A stretch of 64,000 nucleotides of DNA, taken from positions 1,054,001 to 1,118,000 of the forward strand of contig NZ_FOCL01000001.1 in the NCBI RefSeq assembly GCF_900110105.1, given 5' to 3'. Shown here in pieces: positions 37,226 to 46,859 of this stretch. Position 1 is the first letter of the stretch. Every line of letters starts with the position of its first letter. Below the pieces are notes generated by a model. It saw nothing but the letters and a program-made list of their open reading frames with translations, searched no databases and was not told the DNA's origin. The translations under genes and the position numbers were made by a program. The DNA is from Mucilaginibacter gossypiicola. Lineage in GTDB: Bacteria; Bacteroidota; Bacteroidia; Sphingobacteriales; Sphingobacteriaceae.

Positions 37226-37834
37226 ATGAACTATCCTCAACAAACAGATGAAGATTTATTTGCAGCAGTTAAACGCCATGATAAAAAAGCGTTTAACCAG
37301 CTCTATGATCGTTATTGGGAGGTGGTTTATAAAAAAGCTTTTTCTTATTTACATGATACCGAAACCTGTATGGGTATTGTGAACGACATATTTGTTAACA
37401 TATGGGAAAAGAGGGAGGTGTTAAACATTATTACATTCAAAAATTACCTCACATCCGCTGCCCGCTACCGTGTATACAATTCCATTAAAGCAAGCAGTGC
37501 ATCGCCATTGAAATATGTTGAAGACTATGAAAAGCTGGATGATTTAAGTGTTGTATATAACAATGCCGAAAGCAATTTCCAGGCGGATGAACTAAGCACT
37601 GATCTTGACAAATTGCTTGACAAACTGCCGGCAAGGTGTAAAGAGATTTTCCTTTTAAGCAGGGTTAGCCAACTGACCAATACTGAGATTGCCGAGCGGC
37701 TGTCCATTTCAAAAAGGGCGGTTGAAAATCAAATTTCCCTCGCTGTCAAATACTTGAAACCGCATTTCAAGCATTATCCAACCGTGTTACTTGTTGCAAA
37801 ATTGATCCTTGTACATGCCAAACTCCGGTTGTGA
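37226..37834 (+). CDS. ECF-type RNA polymerase sigma factor
   Basis: 202 residues. Sigma region 2 at about 20-90 (KAFNQLYDRYWEVVYKKAFSYLHD, NDIFVNIWEKRE) and region 4 at about 130-185 (LDKLPARCKEIFLLSRVSQLTNTEIAERLSISKRAVENQISLAVKYLKPHF). This is the sigma class paired with FecR anti-sigma proteins in Bacteroidota PULs. It is divergent from fecR, and its likely targets are the susC/susD genes at 35666-30347. Region 4 ends in a hydrophobic tail (TVLLVAKLILVHAKLRL), common in this group. An imperfect hairpin after the stop (37860-37892) may terminate it. Confidence 0.93.
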   Translation: MNYPQQTDEDLFAAVKRHDKKAFNQLYDRYWEVVYKKAFSYLHDTETCMGIVNDIFVNIWEKREVLNIITFKNYLTSAARYRVYNSIKASSASPLKYVEDYEKLDDLSVVYNNAESNFQADELSTDLDKLLDKLPARCKEIFLLSRVSQLTNTEIAERLSISKRAVENQISLAVKYLKPHFKHYPTVLLVAKLILVHAKLRL

Positions 37835-38223
37835 GCCGCATTCATAACTTACTAAAGTCAAAGGGTGGCATCTAAAGGCTACCACTCCCTTTAAGGAAAT
37901 ATGCTTTTTATGCTTTGATCACATCTGTACCGAAACGCCCTGTTTCAAGTTCCCGGTTTCCGAATCAATAAAATAAAAAACTAATTGATTATCAATTAGT
38001 AAAAAAACAAAAGCAAGAATATCAGCTGTTCGACGGGGGCTCTCCTCGCCACTTAAGGCTATTCTGAATTAAAAGCATCTCCTTAAGTGCCTGAATATTA
38101 TTGAATAACTGATAGTTAATATTCTTTGCAAATTGTGAACAACCTAATGATGAATAATAGCATCATTGCTGATATTATTATAAGTCTCAGCCAACAAATC
38201 CTGATGTAAATCATGGCCCCGAA

Positions 38224-38358
38224 TTAATTTTCCCAAACCTGAAATTCTTTAGTGCTACCTGTGCCCGCATAAAAATGCAGGCCCAGCACATTCAACGCTA
38301 AATAATACAGAATACCACCCGCCAAACCAGGGTTGATTACGAAGCTTAAATTATTCAA
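38224..38358 (-). pseudogene. Short coding-like remnant, membrane-protein C-terminus
   Basis: A 44-codon frame on the - strand with only a TTG start, preceded by an in-frame TGA. It reads NNLSFVINPGLAGGILYYLA then LNVLGLHFYAGTGSTKEF and ends QVWEN. Codon use looks protein-like and the first 30 residues are hydrophobic, like the last helix of a membrane protein. The family was not recognised. It could be the leftover of a lost gene, a small protein, or chance. Confidence 0.25.
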
Positions 38359-38452
38359 ATATCAACAAAAAGATCCCCCCGTTTGCGACATACAACGTTT
38401 TTTACTTGTTCCAAAAAAACATAAACAATTGATTACTTGACAGATAAGCCAA

Positions 38453-38468
38453 TGGCATCAAAAGTGCC
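38453..38468 (+). promoter_or_regulatory. Probable sigma-54 (-24/-12) promoter
   Basis: TGGCATCAAAAGTGCC matches TGGCAYRNNNNTTGCW with the invariant GG (38454-38455) and GC (38466-38467) at the required 10-nt spacing. Mismatches are at three less conserved positions. It lies 29 nt upstream of the start codon of the first alpha/beta hydrolase, and two sigma-54 activator genes lie downstream. Confidence 0.55.
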
Positions 38469-38497
38469 TATAGGATGATGACAAAACTTAAAACAAC

Positions 38498-39193
38498 ATG
38501 AAATCACCAATTAAAAATGTAGTGCTGGTACACGGTGCATTCGCAGACGGATCAGGCTGGGAGCCGCTGTTCCATGTATTAACAGACAAGGGCTTCAATG
38601 TACTTGTTGTACAAAACCCACTGAGTTCGCTTGAAGATGATGTTCGCCAGACCCAGCTTGTTCTGGACAGAATTGGCGGGCCAGCCGTGCTGGTTGGCCA
38701 CTCATGGGGCGGTGCGGTGATCACTGAAGCCGGCAATCACCCTAATGTAGCTGCGCTGGTATATGTTGCAGCCTTCCAGCCAGACAATGGAGAATCGGCA
38801 CTTCACTGGATCCAGACTATAGCGCCCTCGCCAGAAAACGGTATCCTGCCCCCGGATGATAATGGTGTTGTTTATAATGAAAAATCAAAGTTTCACGCCG
38901 GTTTCTGCGGCGATCTTGACGCCAGGAAAGCTGCATTCATGTATGCATCGCAAGGTGCGTTTTACGCCAGGGCATTTACTTCGCCCATCACCAACGCGGC
39001 CTGGAAAACCAAGCCATCATGGGGCTGCATCGCCACGGAGGATAAAACCATTAACCCGGATATACAGCGTAATATGTACAGCCGCTCGAACACCAAGACG
39101 AAAGAGATTAAAGGCAGCCACGTGATCTTCATGTCTCAGCCTGAAGCAGTGGCCGAAGTTATTATTGAAGCAGCCGAAAGCGTATCAAACTAA
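38498..39193 (+). CDS. Alpha/beta hydrolase (EstC/MES-like esterase)
   Basis: 231 residues without a signal peptide, so cytoplasmic. The fold is shown by NVVLVHGAFADGSGW (oxyanion loop), the nucleophile elbow GHSWGG with Ser69, and the late acid and base TEDKTI (Asp) and GSHVIF (His). It belongs with small esterases of the EstC/methyl-salicylate-esterase type; the substrate is unknown. A paralogue follows after 83 nt and shares the same overall layout. A sigma-54-like promoter precedes it. Sequence between the elbow and the Asp differs most from its partner, so they probably use different substrates. Confidence 0.85.
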   Translation: MKSPIKNVVLVHGAFADGSGWEPLFHVLTDKGFNVLVVQNPLSSLEDDVRQTQLVLDRIGGPAVLVGHSWGGAVITEAGNHPNVAALVYVAAFQPDNGESALHWIQTIAPSPENGILPPDDNGVVYNEKSKFHAGFCGDLDARKAAFMYASQGAFYARAFTSPITNAAWKTKPSWGCIATEDKTINPDIQRNMYSRSNTKTKEIKGSHVIFMSQPEAVAEVIIEAAESVSN

Positions 39194-39276
39194 ATAATCA
39201 TATCCAACAAATCCATGTTCCGGCAGATATAAATTTCCAAAGGGCATAAATTATCAATCTTTAAAAATTTAAAATT

Positions 39277-39963
39277 ATGAGCACAACAAAAAAACCTTCA
39301 ATCGTATTATGCCACGGTATATGGGCAGATGCATCATGCTTCAACAAGTTACTTCCTAAATTAATAGCCGACGGGCATGAAGTAATCTCAGTTCAATATG
39401 GCCTGACTTTTTTTGATCATGATGTTGCAGCAATTAAACGTACGATCAGCCGCGTAAGCAGCCCTGTTATACTGGTTGGTCACTCATATGGCGGTGCTAC
39501 TATTACTGCCGCGGCAAATGATGAGCGCGTTGTTGGCCTGGTATACATTGCTGCAGTGGCACCTGCTCCCGGTGAAACGGTTAATACCCAGTTAAATAAA
39601 TTCCCGTCTGATATTTTCACCCGTATTGAAGTTGCCGATGGCCGTGTTTGGATGCTTCCGTCGGGTACCGAGTTCTTTGCCGGTGACCTTCCGGAAGATG
39701 AGCAAAAAGTAGTTTGGGCTACCCATTATGCACCAGCTGCGGATCTGTTTGATCAGCAAAACATAGAAGTTAACACCTGGGATACTAAACCAAGCTGGTA
39801 CATATTATGTACCGAAGACCACACGGTTCACCCGGATCTTCAGCGCTGGGTTTCTAAACGCATGGGTGCAAAAGTGACCGAGATTAAAAGTAGCCACGTG
39901 CCAATGCTGTCGCACCCTGACGTAGTTGCAGACGTTATTAATCAGGCAGCAGCAGCTGTATAA
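39277..39963 (+). CDS. Alpha/beta hydrolase, paralogue of the upstream gene
   Basis: 228 residues, cytoplasmic. Motifs parallel the preceding gene: SIVLCHGIWADASCF, nucleophile elbow GHSYGG with Ser70, TEDHTVHPDLQRW (acid) and SSHVPMLSHPDVVADVI (base). It has a distinct lid region (FPSDIFTRIEVADGRVWMLPSG). Proteins of this kind are often annotated as esterases and are frequently found near stress or signalling genes, but no reaction can be assigned. Likely co-transcribed with the first hydrolase; a strong terminator follows 16 nt after the stop. Confidence 0.85.
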   Translation: MSTTKKPSIVLCHGIWADASCFNKLLPKLIADGHEVISVQYGLTFFDHDVAAIKRTISRVSSPVILVGHSYGGATITAAANDERVVGLVYIAAVAPAPGETVNTQLNKFPSDIFTRIEVADGRVWMLPSGTEFFAGDLPEDEQKVVWATHYAPAADLFDQQNIEVNTWDTKPSWYILCTEDHTVHPDLQRWVSKRMGAKVTEIKSSHVPMLSHPDVVADVINQAAAAV

Positions 39964-39979
39964 GAGATAAACTACCCAT

Positions 39980-40014
39980 AACAGAAGAGGCCGCTAATCG
40001 CGGCCTCTTCTGTT
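39980..40014. terminator. Bidirectional terminator between convergent genes
   Basis: A 15-bp perfect stem, AACAGAAGAGGCCGC (39980-39994) and its complement (40000-40014), with loop TAATC. It is followed by ATTTAA on the + strand. It separates the hydrolase pair from the convergent response regulator gene. Confidence 0.85.
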
Positions 40015-40058
40015 ATTTAAGATTGATCATGCAAATTTTTACGGATCTTTCTCATTGT

Positions 40059-41459
40059 TCAGCTTTTATATGGCCTGCTGTTTTTTTTTAAGCCGGTCTT
40101 TTCAATATTTAGTTTTTTAAGGCGTGAATTCAGTGTCGGAACCTTGATCCCAAGTATCTCGGCCGCGCCGCCCGGCCCATAAACTTTCCAGTTGCATTTC
40201 ATCAAAACTGCGAGGATATGTTCGCGCTCAACTTCTTCAATGGTTCTCATGTAATCCGTTCCGCTGCCAGGTTTTGCGGGCTGAGCGGTCAGGTTTCCAA
40301 AACTCCGGATCATCGACTCGCCCGAAAGCAGGATGTGGCGGTGAATAAGATTTTCCAGCTCCCTGACATTTCCAGGCCAGTCATAATTCATGATCTCCTG
40401 CATTGCCTGTTCGCTCACCCCGGCAACCTTGCTGTTTTCAATTCGGCTAAGCTTAGTAATAAAATGATTCACCAGCAAAGGAAGGTCATCCTTACGTTCA
40501 CGAAGCGGTGGCGAGTTCAGGGGGAAAACATTCAGCCTGTAATAAAGATCAGCACGAAACCTACCCGCTACCATTTCTTCCTGCAGGTTACGGTTCGTTG
40601 CGGCTACAACCCTGACATCCACTTTTTTTGTAGTACCGCCGATTACTTCTATTTCCTTTTCTTGCAAGACCCTCAAAAATTTGGACTGCATTTCTAAGGG
40701 AAGCTCACCGATCTCGTCGAGAAATATAGTGCCACCATCCGCCTGTTCAAAGCGTCCCGCGCGTTTGTCCAACGCATTCGTAAAGGCCCCCTTTTCATAA
40801 CCGAACAGCTCAGCCTCGATAAGGCTTGCGGGCAGCGCGGCACAATTCACTGATATCATGGGATTTTTGCACCTGGGCGACAGAAGGTGTATGTTTCGGG
40901 CGATCAGCTCCTTTCCGGTTCCGCTTTCACCGCATATCAGTACAGAAACGTTGGAATGGGCGACGCGCATTATGTTTTTATGCAATTCAACCATGGATGA
41001 TGACTGGCCGATTACATCCGAAATCAAATAATCAGTTGCCTTTTGGTCAACGGCTGAAGACTGCGGCCTGTTTAGTGACTGATTTTCACTATGGGCATAT
41101 AAAGCAACTTCGAGCATAATCAGAATATCCTTTTCCCGGTAAGGTTTGGCCAGAAAGCCATATGGACGGGTGGTTTTGGCCGCATCAAGGATTTGTTGCT
41201 TTGAATTCCCTGACAGGTATATGAAAGCAATATTTTTCCTCGAAAGCAGGCCGCCAAGATCGATGCCCGTTTGCCGGCCCTTTAGCTGAATATCGATCAG
41301 GACGAGGTCTGGCAATTCTTTTTTAATAATTTCAACAGCCTCAGCAACTGAACGCGCAATAGAACAAACGCGGTAGCCGGCCCTTCTCAACAACACCTCA
41401 AGATTGTTAGCCTCAATATATTGATCCTCGACGATCAGTATTTTAGCTTTATATTTCAT
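40059..41459 (-). CDS. NtrC-family sigma-54 response regulator with variant GAFTNA loop
   Basis: 466 residues. A receiver domain (5-120) has acidic Glu11/Asp12, phospho-acceptor Asp56 and Lys105. The AAA+ domain (about 148-380) has Walker A GESGTGKE (177-184) and Walker [10 protein letters not shown], and [15 protein letters not shown] with PPLRERKDDLP. A Fis-type helix-turn-helix ends the protein (GPGGAAEILGIKVPTLNSRLKKL). The sigma-54 contact loop reads GAFTNA (224-229), not GAFTGA. Probable partner is the histidine kinase at 44541. It diverges from the second activator gene at 41847. It presumably drives sigma-54 promoters such as the one at 38453. Confidence 0.9.
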   Translation of the reverse strand: MKYKAKILIVEDQYIEANNLEVLLRRAGYRVCSIARSVAEAVEIIKKELPDLVLIDIQLKGRQTGIDLGGLLSRKNIAFIYLSGNSKQQILDAAKTTRPYGFLAKPYREKDILIMLEVALYAHSENQSLNRPQSSAVDQKATDYLISDVIGQSSSMVELHKNIMRVAHSNVSVLICGESGTGKELIARNIHLLSPRCKNPMISVNCAALPASLIEAELFGYEKGAFTNALDKRAGRFEQADGGTIFLDEIGELPLEMQSKFLRVLQEKEIEVIGGTTKKVDVRVVAATNRNLQEEMVAGRFRADLYYRLNVFPLNSPPLRERKDDLPLLVNHFITKLSRIENSKVAGVSEQAMQEIMNYDWPGNVRELENLIHRHILLSGESMIRSFGNLTAQPAKPGSGTDYMRTIEEVEREHILAVLMKCNWKVYGPGGAAEILGIKVPTLNSRLKKLNIEKTGLKKNSRPYKS

Positions 41460-41846
41460 TTAAAATCCCCCCGGAAAGTTGGTTTCAAGCTTCAGAAATT
41501 AAATTTTAAAGTAATATTAGCAAATTTCAGCCAGTCCTAAAAAAGTACATTCTGAGGGCTGCTTTACCATAGCATTGAAAAATTTAATTCTGCATTGATT
41601 TTGTTTATATATCGTCAATTTATATTTCCCATTTAATGATATACCAACAACGATTCGCGCCAGTTTCCATCAAACACCTCATTATTAACACCATACAAAC
41701 AGGGCATAAGGTTTGCAATAAAAGGTTCAAAAAAGTTTTATTTTTTTATTAATTCCAGCTAAGCGGGAGTCAGGATGGCACAGCTACGTGGTTTTTCATA
41801 TCCGGTCAACCTTTATCTGTCAACTCAGGTGTAACACATTGCGATC
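41460..41846. other. Divergent promoter region of the two sigma-54 activators
   Basis: 387 AT-rich bases. A TGGCAC at 41776-41781 lacks the GC at the proper -12 spacing and is not called. No palindrome like those at 37981-38179 was seen. Confidence 0.4.
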
Positions 41847-44447
41847 ATGCAAAAATCTATAAACAATGAACAAGACAGGCCGAAGCAAATAGCAGCAGAA
41901 TTGCGTTTGCGCATCGAGGATGTTCATGAACGTGCCGGCTTGATTAAAATGTTAACAGACTTATTAAAAACTCATTTTAATTTCAACGGGATATTTATTC
42001 AGTCGGTCGACCCTCATACCGGAACTTATTACCCCTTTCTAATCGACCATCATTCAAAAGCTCGCGATTTAAATGAATTTAAGGCGCTTTCTAATACAAG
42101 AGCATCGCTTCAGGACCCTATTGTATGTGATGCTATGAAGGCTAAGCATAGCTTTGTTGTTGCTCTGAAAGACTTTGCGAGCATGGCCGCTGTACCTTAC
42201 TGGATAAAGATAAATTTTGAGTACGGCATCAGAAAGGGTTTGGTTACCCCGTTGCGAATCAAAGATGAGGTTGTAGGGGTTTGTTATATATGGTTTGATA
42301 ATCAAGATCCATTTCAGGAAGGTTTAGCAGATGTGATGGATGCGATTTCATTGGACCTCGGATTCGCGGTCTCAAACACGATGATCAATGAAATGCTGAC
42401 ACGGAGGGAGTGGTCGAACGAATTGCTTTTTGCATTCAGCCGCGATCTGGCGGAAGTTAAAACCCGCGAGGACCTATCGAGGGCTGTAACAGATGGATTA
42501 AAAAAGTTGATCACTTTTAATGATTTTTTCATTATCGAGCTGGTGCCTGATGAGGCGCATCCGAACTTCATTTTTTCCAGCCTGCTATTAGAGGCAGCCG
42601 AGTTGCAGTGGTTGTATACAAATTCCTTTATTAAAGATTTATTCAGGGAAACCGCCGACCTTAACATGCCCTTGATATTTCAATTGTCGGATTTCGAAAC
42701 GACAGACCCGCCGCTATGTTTTGGCTCACGGGGCAATGAAAAGTCGGAAGAGTTGCTTTTGAAAATCCTTCCAGGCTCTTCCGGCTCACAGTTCGGACTC
42801 ATTCTTGTATCCAATAAAACCAACGTATTTGATTTGTCTGACAGGGCGCTGATCCTTCGCATTTCAGGTCATCTTGCCACTGCGGTTTCGAACGTGGTAA
42901 TGCATGAAGAACTGGCCCGCCGGGAGAAAGACAAAGAGATACTGCTCGCCTTCAGTCATGATATAGCATCGGTAAGGAATAAGGATGATCTGAGGAAAGC
43001 GATAGAAAAAGTAAGCGGGCAATTGTCGAGCATTGCCCGGTTCGTTATACGCGGCATCAACGACGACCAGGAAACGATGACCATATACATTTATGATGAT
43101 AAGGTTAAGAAAGGAGTTGAAGAAAATGGTCAGCAGTTTATTCTGAATAAAGTATTTCCATTAAATGACGGTATTTCGGAAGTAGTTCTTGCGGGTAACG
43201 AGACCATGGTATTTGAACTTCAGGAGTGGATCGATGCGGGAAAAGCATCCTCCTGCATTCATTTTTGGCGGGGCCTGGGCGCTCAGAAATGTGTGGCGAC
43301 ACCTTTGAAGACGGGTGGCCGTAACCTTGGAATTTTCTGGGTGGATTCTGAATATCCGGATGTAAAGATGATAGGCAGCATTTGTGCGCAGATATCCATT
43401 GCGATGTCAAACATCCTGGCAAATGAAGAACTGTTGAAATTCAAACAGCGGTTAGAGGTTGAGAATGAGTATTTACAAGAACAAATCCGGCAGATCTATA
43501 ATTCTTCAGAAATCATCGGCACAAGCAGCGCTATGCAGGAGGTTTATCAATTAATGTCGCTTGTTGCAAATTCAAATGCCAGCGTGCTTATACAGGGTGA
43601 AACAGGAACCGGCAAGGAGTTGATCGCAAGAGGTATCCATGAATCCTCGCAACGGAAAAATCAGATCATGGTTAAAGTGAACTGCGCGGCAATGCCTTTA
43701 AACCTGATTGAGTCGGAGCTGTTCGGTTACGAAAAAGGGGCTTTCACCGGCGCTTATGAAAAGCGGATTGGTAAATTTGAACTTGCTCACCGCGGTACGC
43801 TTTTCCTGGACGAGATCGGCGAACTTCCACTGGAAGTTCAGGTAAAGCTTTTACGGGTGCTTCAGGAACGCGAATTTGAAAGATTAGGGGGAAAAGTGAC
43901 CATTAAGGTGGATGTCCGGATCATCACGGCCACTAACCGTGACCTAAAAAAGGAAGTCGACGCCGGCAGGTTCCGTTCCGACCTTTACTACAGGCTAAAT
44001 GTTTTCCCTATACAACTGCCGCCACTACGCGAACGACGGGAGGATATACCCTATCTTGCTCACTTCTTCCTGGGCAGGTACAGCAAAAATCATTCATTTA
44101 AGGTTACGGGAATTTCAGCAGGGACGATGAATGAGCTTAAAGCTTACTCATGGCCCGGAAATGTAAGAGAGCTTGAACATATGATTGAGCGGAGTGTACT
44201 GCTTTCTACAACGAAAAATCTGACTAAAGTTTATCTGCCGGATTCAAAAGCCGGTGACTGCGCGGGATCAGTTGATATGAACAACCTGGAAAGCGTTGAA
44301 AGACAACACATCATCGAAATTTTAACCAGATGTAATGGCAAAGTATCCGGAAAAGGCGGCGCGGCCGAATTACTAAGGCTGCCGTCTTCCACACTCAATT
44401 CAAAAATGAAAAAACTGGGTATCACGAAAAGTTCAGTTGTTAAATAA
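41847..44447 (+). CDS. GAF-domain sigma-54-dependent transcriptional activator (FhlA-like)
   Basis: 866 residues, cytoplasmic. Three GAF-like sensor regions at about 25-180, 200-355 and 375-535 share repeats of LLLAFSRD/SHDIAS type at their starts ([20 protein letters not shown] and [20 protein letters not shown]). A short coiled linker ([17 protein letters not shown]) leads to the AAA+ domain with Walker A GETGTGKE (584-591), an intact GAFTGA loop (631-636), Walker [10 protein letters not shown] and R-fingers in [11 protein letters not shown]. The Fis-type HTH is at the end ([21 protein letters not shown]). It lacks a receiver, so it senses a small ligand or redox state through its GAF domains. 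Its C-terminus closely parallels that of the divergent regulator. Confidence 0.9.
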   Translation: MQKSINNEQDRPKQIAAELRLRIEDVHERAGLIKMLTDLLKTHFNFNGIFIQSVDPHTGTYYPFLIDHHSKARDLNEFKALSNTRASLQDPIVCDAMKAKHSFVVALKDFASMAAVPYWIKINFEYGIRKGLVTPLRIKDEVVGVCYIWFDNQDPFQEGLADVMDAISLDLGFAVSNTMINEMLTRREWSNELLFAFSRDLAEVKTREDLSRAVTDGLKKLITFNDFFIIELVPDEAHPNFIFSSLLLEAAELQWLYTNSFIKDLFRETADLNMPLIFQLSDFETTDPPLCFGSRGNEKSEELLLKILPGSSGSQFGLILVSNKTNVFDLSDRALILRISGHLATAVSNVVMHEELARREKDKEILLAFSHDIASVRNKDDLRKAIEKVSGQLSSIARFVIRGINDDQETMTIYIYDDKVKKGVEENGQQFILNKVFPLNDGISEVVLAGNETMVFELQEWIDAGKASSCIHFWRGLGAQKCVATPLKTGGRNLGIFWVDSEYPDVKMIGSICAQISIAMSNILANEELLKFKQRLEVENEYLQEQIRQIYNSSEIIGTSSAMQEVYQLMSLVANSNASVLIQGETGTGKELIARGIHESSQRKNQIMVKVNCAAMPLNLIESELFGYEKGAFTGAYEKRIGKFELAHRGTLFLDEIGELPLEVQVKLLRVLQEREFERLGGKVTIKVDVRIITATNRDLKKEVDAGRFRSDLYYRLNVFPIQLPPLRERREDIPYLAHFFLGRYSKNHSFKVTGISAGTMNELKAYSWPGNVRELEHMIERSVLLSTTKNLTKVYLPDSKAGDCAGSVDMNNLESVERQHIIEILTRCNGKVSGKGGAAELLRLPSSTLNSKMKKLGITKSSVVK

Positions 44448-44540
44448 GCTGACAGATATCGCGAATTATTATTCATTGTTTATACGTATTATAATCTCTA
44501 AATTTATGGTGGTTGATGAGCATTTGTTACCCACACATTC

Positions 44541-46859
44541 ATGAAAAAGTGTCAACTGTTTATCCTGCTCCTATTCTTTATAAAATCATCATTTGCGCAA
44601 ACCAGCAATTTTGATGAATTGCCTTTGCCCATACTTCGACAAAAACTTGCATTAAGTAAAAGCGATACGACCACCGTTAAACTTCAGCTCGCATTAGGCC
44701 ATTTAATGCTTTTGAAAGCTTCGACAAGTGCAAATGACATTGATTCGGCTAAAAGATTTTCGACTCAGGCATCGGCGCTCAGCCGAAGGCTGGGCTTTCA
44801 ATTTGGGATTATCAACGCAATGCTGCTGAATACGGAAATTTTATATTCTCAGAAAGCCCCCGATAATGCTTTAATGATTGCTCAAAACGCACTTGCCTTT
44901 TCCATAAAACACAGAAATAGTGACGGTGAGGCGAGATCATACTATCTTATATCAAGGTACTATTCCACTTCCAACTCACTTGAGAAGAAATTATATTACG
45001 TAAACAAGGCGGTTACCATTTTCCGAAAGAACAGAAATTCGCTGTGGCTATCTTTTATGTTAACAAATAACGCCGACTTGCTGTTCCAGGGCGGACGAAA
45101 CTCGGAAGGTCTCAAATTACTTTTTGAAGCTTTAAATCTAGGTAAAGCTGTGAGCCGGAGAACCGTAGAAGGTATCTACTGGAATATCGGCAGGGTATCA
45201 ATGAGAACAGGCGATTACGCCAATGCCTTAAAATATAATTTATTAGCTATTAAAACCGCCAAAGAGGTTAATGACACTACCATGCAGGTTGCCTGGATAA
45301 AGCATCTGGTCGCCTCCACTTTTATAAGACTTGGAGATTATAAGCGGGCAATTCCATATTCAGTCGAGGTAATGAAAATGGCGAAACGTTTCAACGCCCC
45401 CTTTTTCACAATATTGGAATCATCTTCACTTGCTTTTGAGTATATCCACTTAAACAGATTAGCTGAAGCGCTGACTGTTCTGAATGAAATTAAAAGTAAT
45501 GCCAAAAGTGATGATGACAGGCTTTCGGTAAACGTGGATTTTCTTTATAGCCTGATTTATGCAAAAAAATTATCAGAGGCCGGAGTGTATGTGCAGGAAG
45601 TAAAAAAAATACTGCCGCTAATTTCGAAGGATAATATAGCGGGAATCTTGAATGCCTATAACGGGCTTGCTTATTATTACTCGGAAACAAATCAATTTAA
45701 TGAGGTTTATCGATATTCGAACCTATACACGGCACTGGCACATCAGCTCAGTTATATTGAAGATATCGATATGGCGGAAAACCGGTATTACAAGCTGGCT
45801 ATTGTAAATCGCGATCCGAATTCTGTGATCGGGCATTTTCTAAAAGGCCAGCAGTTCAGGGATTCTGTTTATAATAGAGTAAAAGCTTATCAGGCATTTT
45901 TGCTGGAAATGGAAAACGAAACCCTGGCAAAAAACAGGCATATCGACTCACTTACCCTCGATGCTCAAATAAAAGAGATCAAACTAAAGCGTAACCAGCT
46001 TATTCAGAAGGTAACTATTTTCGGTTCGGTAATGCTCTTGATCATTACCGGTCTGATCTACAGCCAATATAGATTGAAGCAGCGCAGCAATACTTTGCTG
46101 ACACAACAAAAAGAAGAGATCGATCAAAAGAACAGCGCGCTTCAACAACTGATTTTAGATAAAAACGAACTATTGAAGGATAAGGACGAGCTATTGTCAG
46201 AAAAGGAACTTTTATTTAAAGAGGTTAACCACCGCGTAAAAAACAACCTGCAGTCGGTTATGCTATTATTGGAAAACCAGGCTGCAACGCTTGAAGGCGA
46301 TGCGTTTGATGCGGTAAATATTAGCAGGCATCGTATTTATGCCATGTCGCTCGTTCATGAAAAACTAATCGAATCTTCAAAGTTAAAATCAGTAAACATG
46401 GGCATATACCTGCCGCAACTGATCGAGCATATCAGGGAGAGTTTTCAGGGCGCAGCCCAGATAAATTTCAAAACCAGCGTCGAAGAATTGATTATAGATG
46501 TTTCTTTGGCGCTGCCCTTAGCCCTTATTGTCAACGAAGCTGTGACTAATGCGTTTAAATATGCGTTCCCTAACCAAAAACATGGTGAAATTTTTATTGC
46601 ATTCGGAAAGATTAAGGAACAGATAAGGCTGGAAATAGCTGATAACGGCGTAGGCATAGACAACCCATTGAAAACCAAAGCAAACGGCGGCACGGGTTTT
46701 AAATTAATACGGGGTTTATGCGAAGATATCGATGCAAAAATAACCATCAAAAATGCGTCCGGAACACGAATTATTATACAGTGTAATAATGACCAGCAGC
46801 AGGAAGAGGTGAATTTAGAATTGGTTTTAGCTCATTTACCAGATTTAAACACGAAATAA
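44541..46859 (+). CDS. TPR-containing sensor histidine kinase (HisKA_2 type)
   Basis: 772 residues. A signal peptide (SSFAQ near 20) precedes a periplasmic TPR array at about 45-450. A transmembrane helix spans 491-510, then a coiled coil (QKEEIDQKNSALQQLILDKNELLKDKDELLSEKELL) leads to the HisKA_2 dimerisation motif FKEVNHRVKNNLQSV with phospho-acceptor His564. The HATPase_c domain has the N box VNEAVTNAFKYAF, G1 ADNGVGI and GGTGFKLI. It starts 93 nt after the GAF activator gene. It is the most likely kinase for the receiver protein at 40059; the periplasmic TPR domain would sense a protein or envelope signal. Confidence 0.9.
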   Translation: MKKCQLFILLLFFIKSSFAQTSNFDELPLPILRQKLALSKSDTTTVKLQLALGHLMLLKASTSANDIDSAKRFSTQASALSRRLGFQFGIINAMLLNTEILYSQKAPDNALMIAQNALAFSIKHRNSDGEARSYYLISRYYSTSNSLEKKLYYVNKAVTIFRKNRNSLWLSFMLTNNADLLFQGGRNSEGLKLLFEALNLGKAVSRRTVEGIYWNIGRVSMRTGDYANALKYNLLAIKTAKEVNDTTMQVAWIKHLVASTFIRLGDYKRAIPYSVEVMKMAKRFNAPFFTILESSSLAFEYIHLNRLAEALTVLNEIKSNAKSDDDRLSVNVDFLYSLIYAKKLSEAGVYVQEVKKILPLISKDNIAGILNAYNGLAYYYSETNQFNEVYRYSNLYTALAHQLSYIEDIDMAENRYYKLAIVNRDPNSVIGHFLKGQQFRDSVYNRVKAYQAFLLEMENETLAKNRHIDSLTLDAQIKEIKLKRNQLIQKVTIFGSVMLLIITGLIYSQYRLKQRSNTLLTQQKEEIDQKNSALQQLILDKNELLKDKDELLSEKELLFKEVNHRVKNNLQSVMLLLENQAATLEGDAFDAVNISRHRIYAMSLVHEKLIESSKLKSVNMGIYLPQLIEHIRESFQGAAQINFKTSVEELIIDVSLALPLALIVNEAVTNAFKYAFPNQKHGEIFIAFGKIKEQIRLEIADNGVGIDNPLKTKANGGTGFKLIRGLCEDIDAKITIKNASGTRIIIQCNNDQQQEEVNLELVLAHLPDLNTK

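Larger units (their letters stand above)
37835..38497. other. 663-bp intergenic region with a cluster of inverted repeats
   Basis: Contains the imperfect hairpin AAAGGGTGG/CCACTCCCTTT (37860-37892), the 19-bp palindrome CTAATTGATTATCAATTAG (37981-37999), CACTTAAGG/CCTTAAGTG (38050-38089), GAATATTA/TAATATTC (38093-38124) and AATAATA/TATTATT (38153-38179). A possible coding remnant lies on the - strand (38224-38358) and a sigma-54-like promoter at 38453-38468. Confidence 0.6.

Noticed and set aside
41776..41791. TGGCAC resembling a -24 box before the GAF activator
   Set aside because: The GC expected 10 nt after GG is TG, so the invariant -12 element is missing.
44507..44522. TGG...GCA resembling a sigma-54 site before the histidine kinase
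   Set aside because: Poor -24 box and too close to the start codon at 44541 to leave room for a leader.
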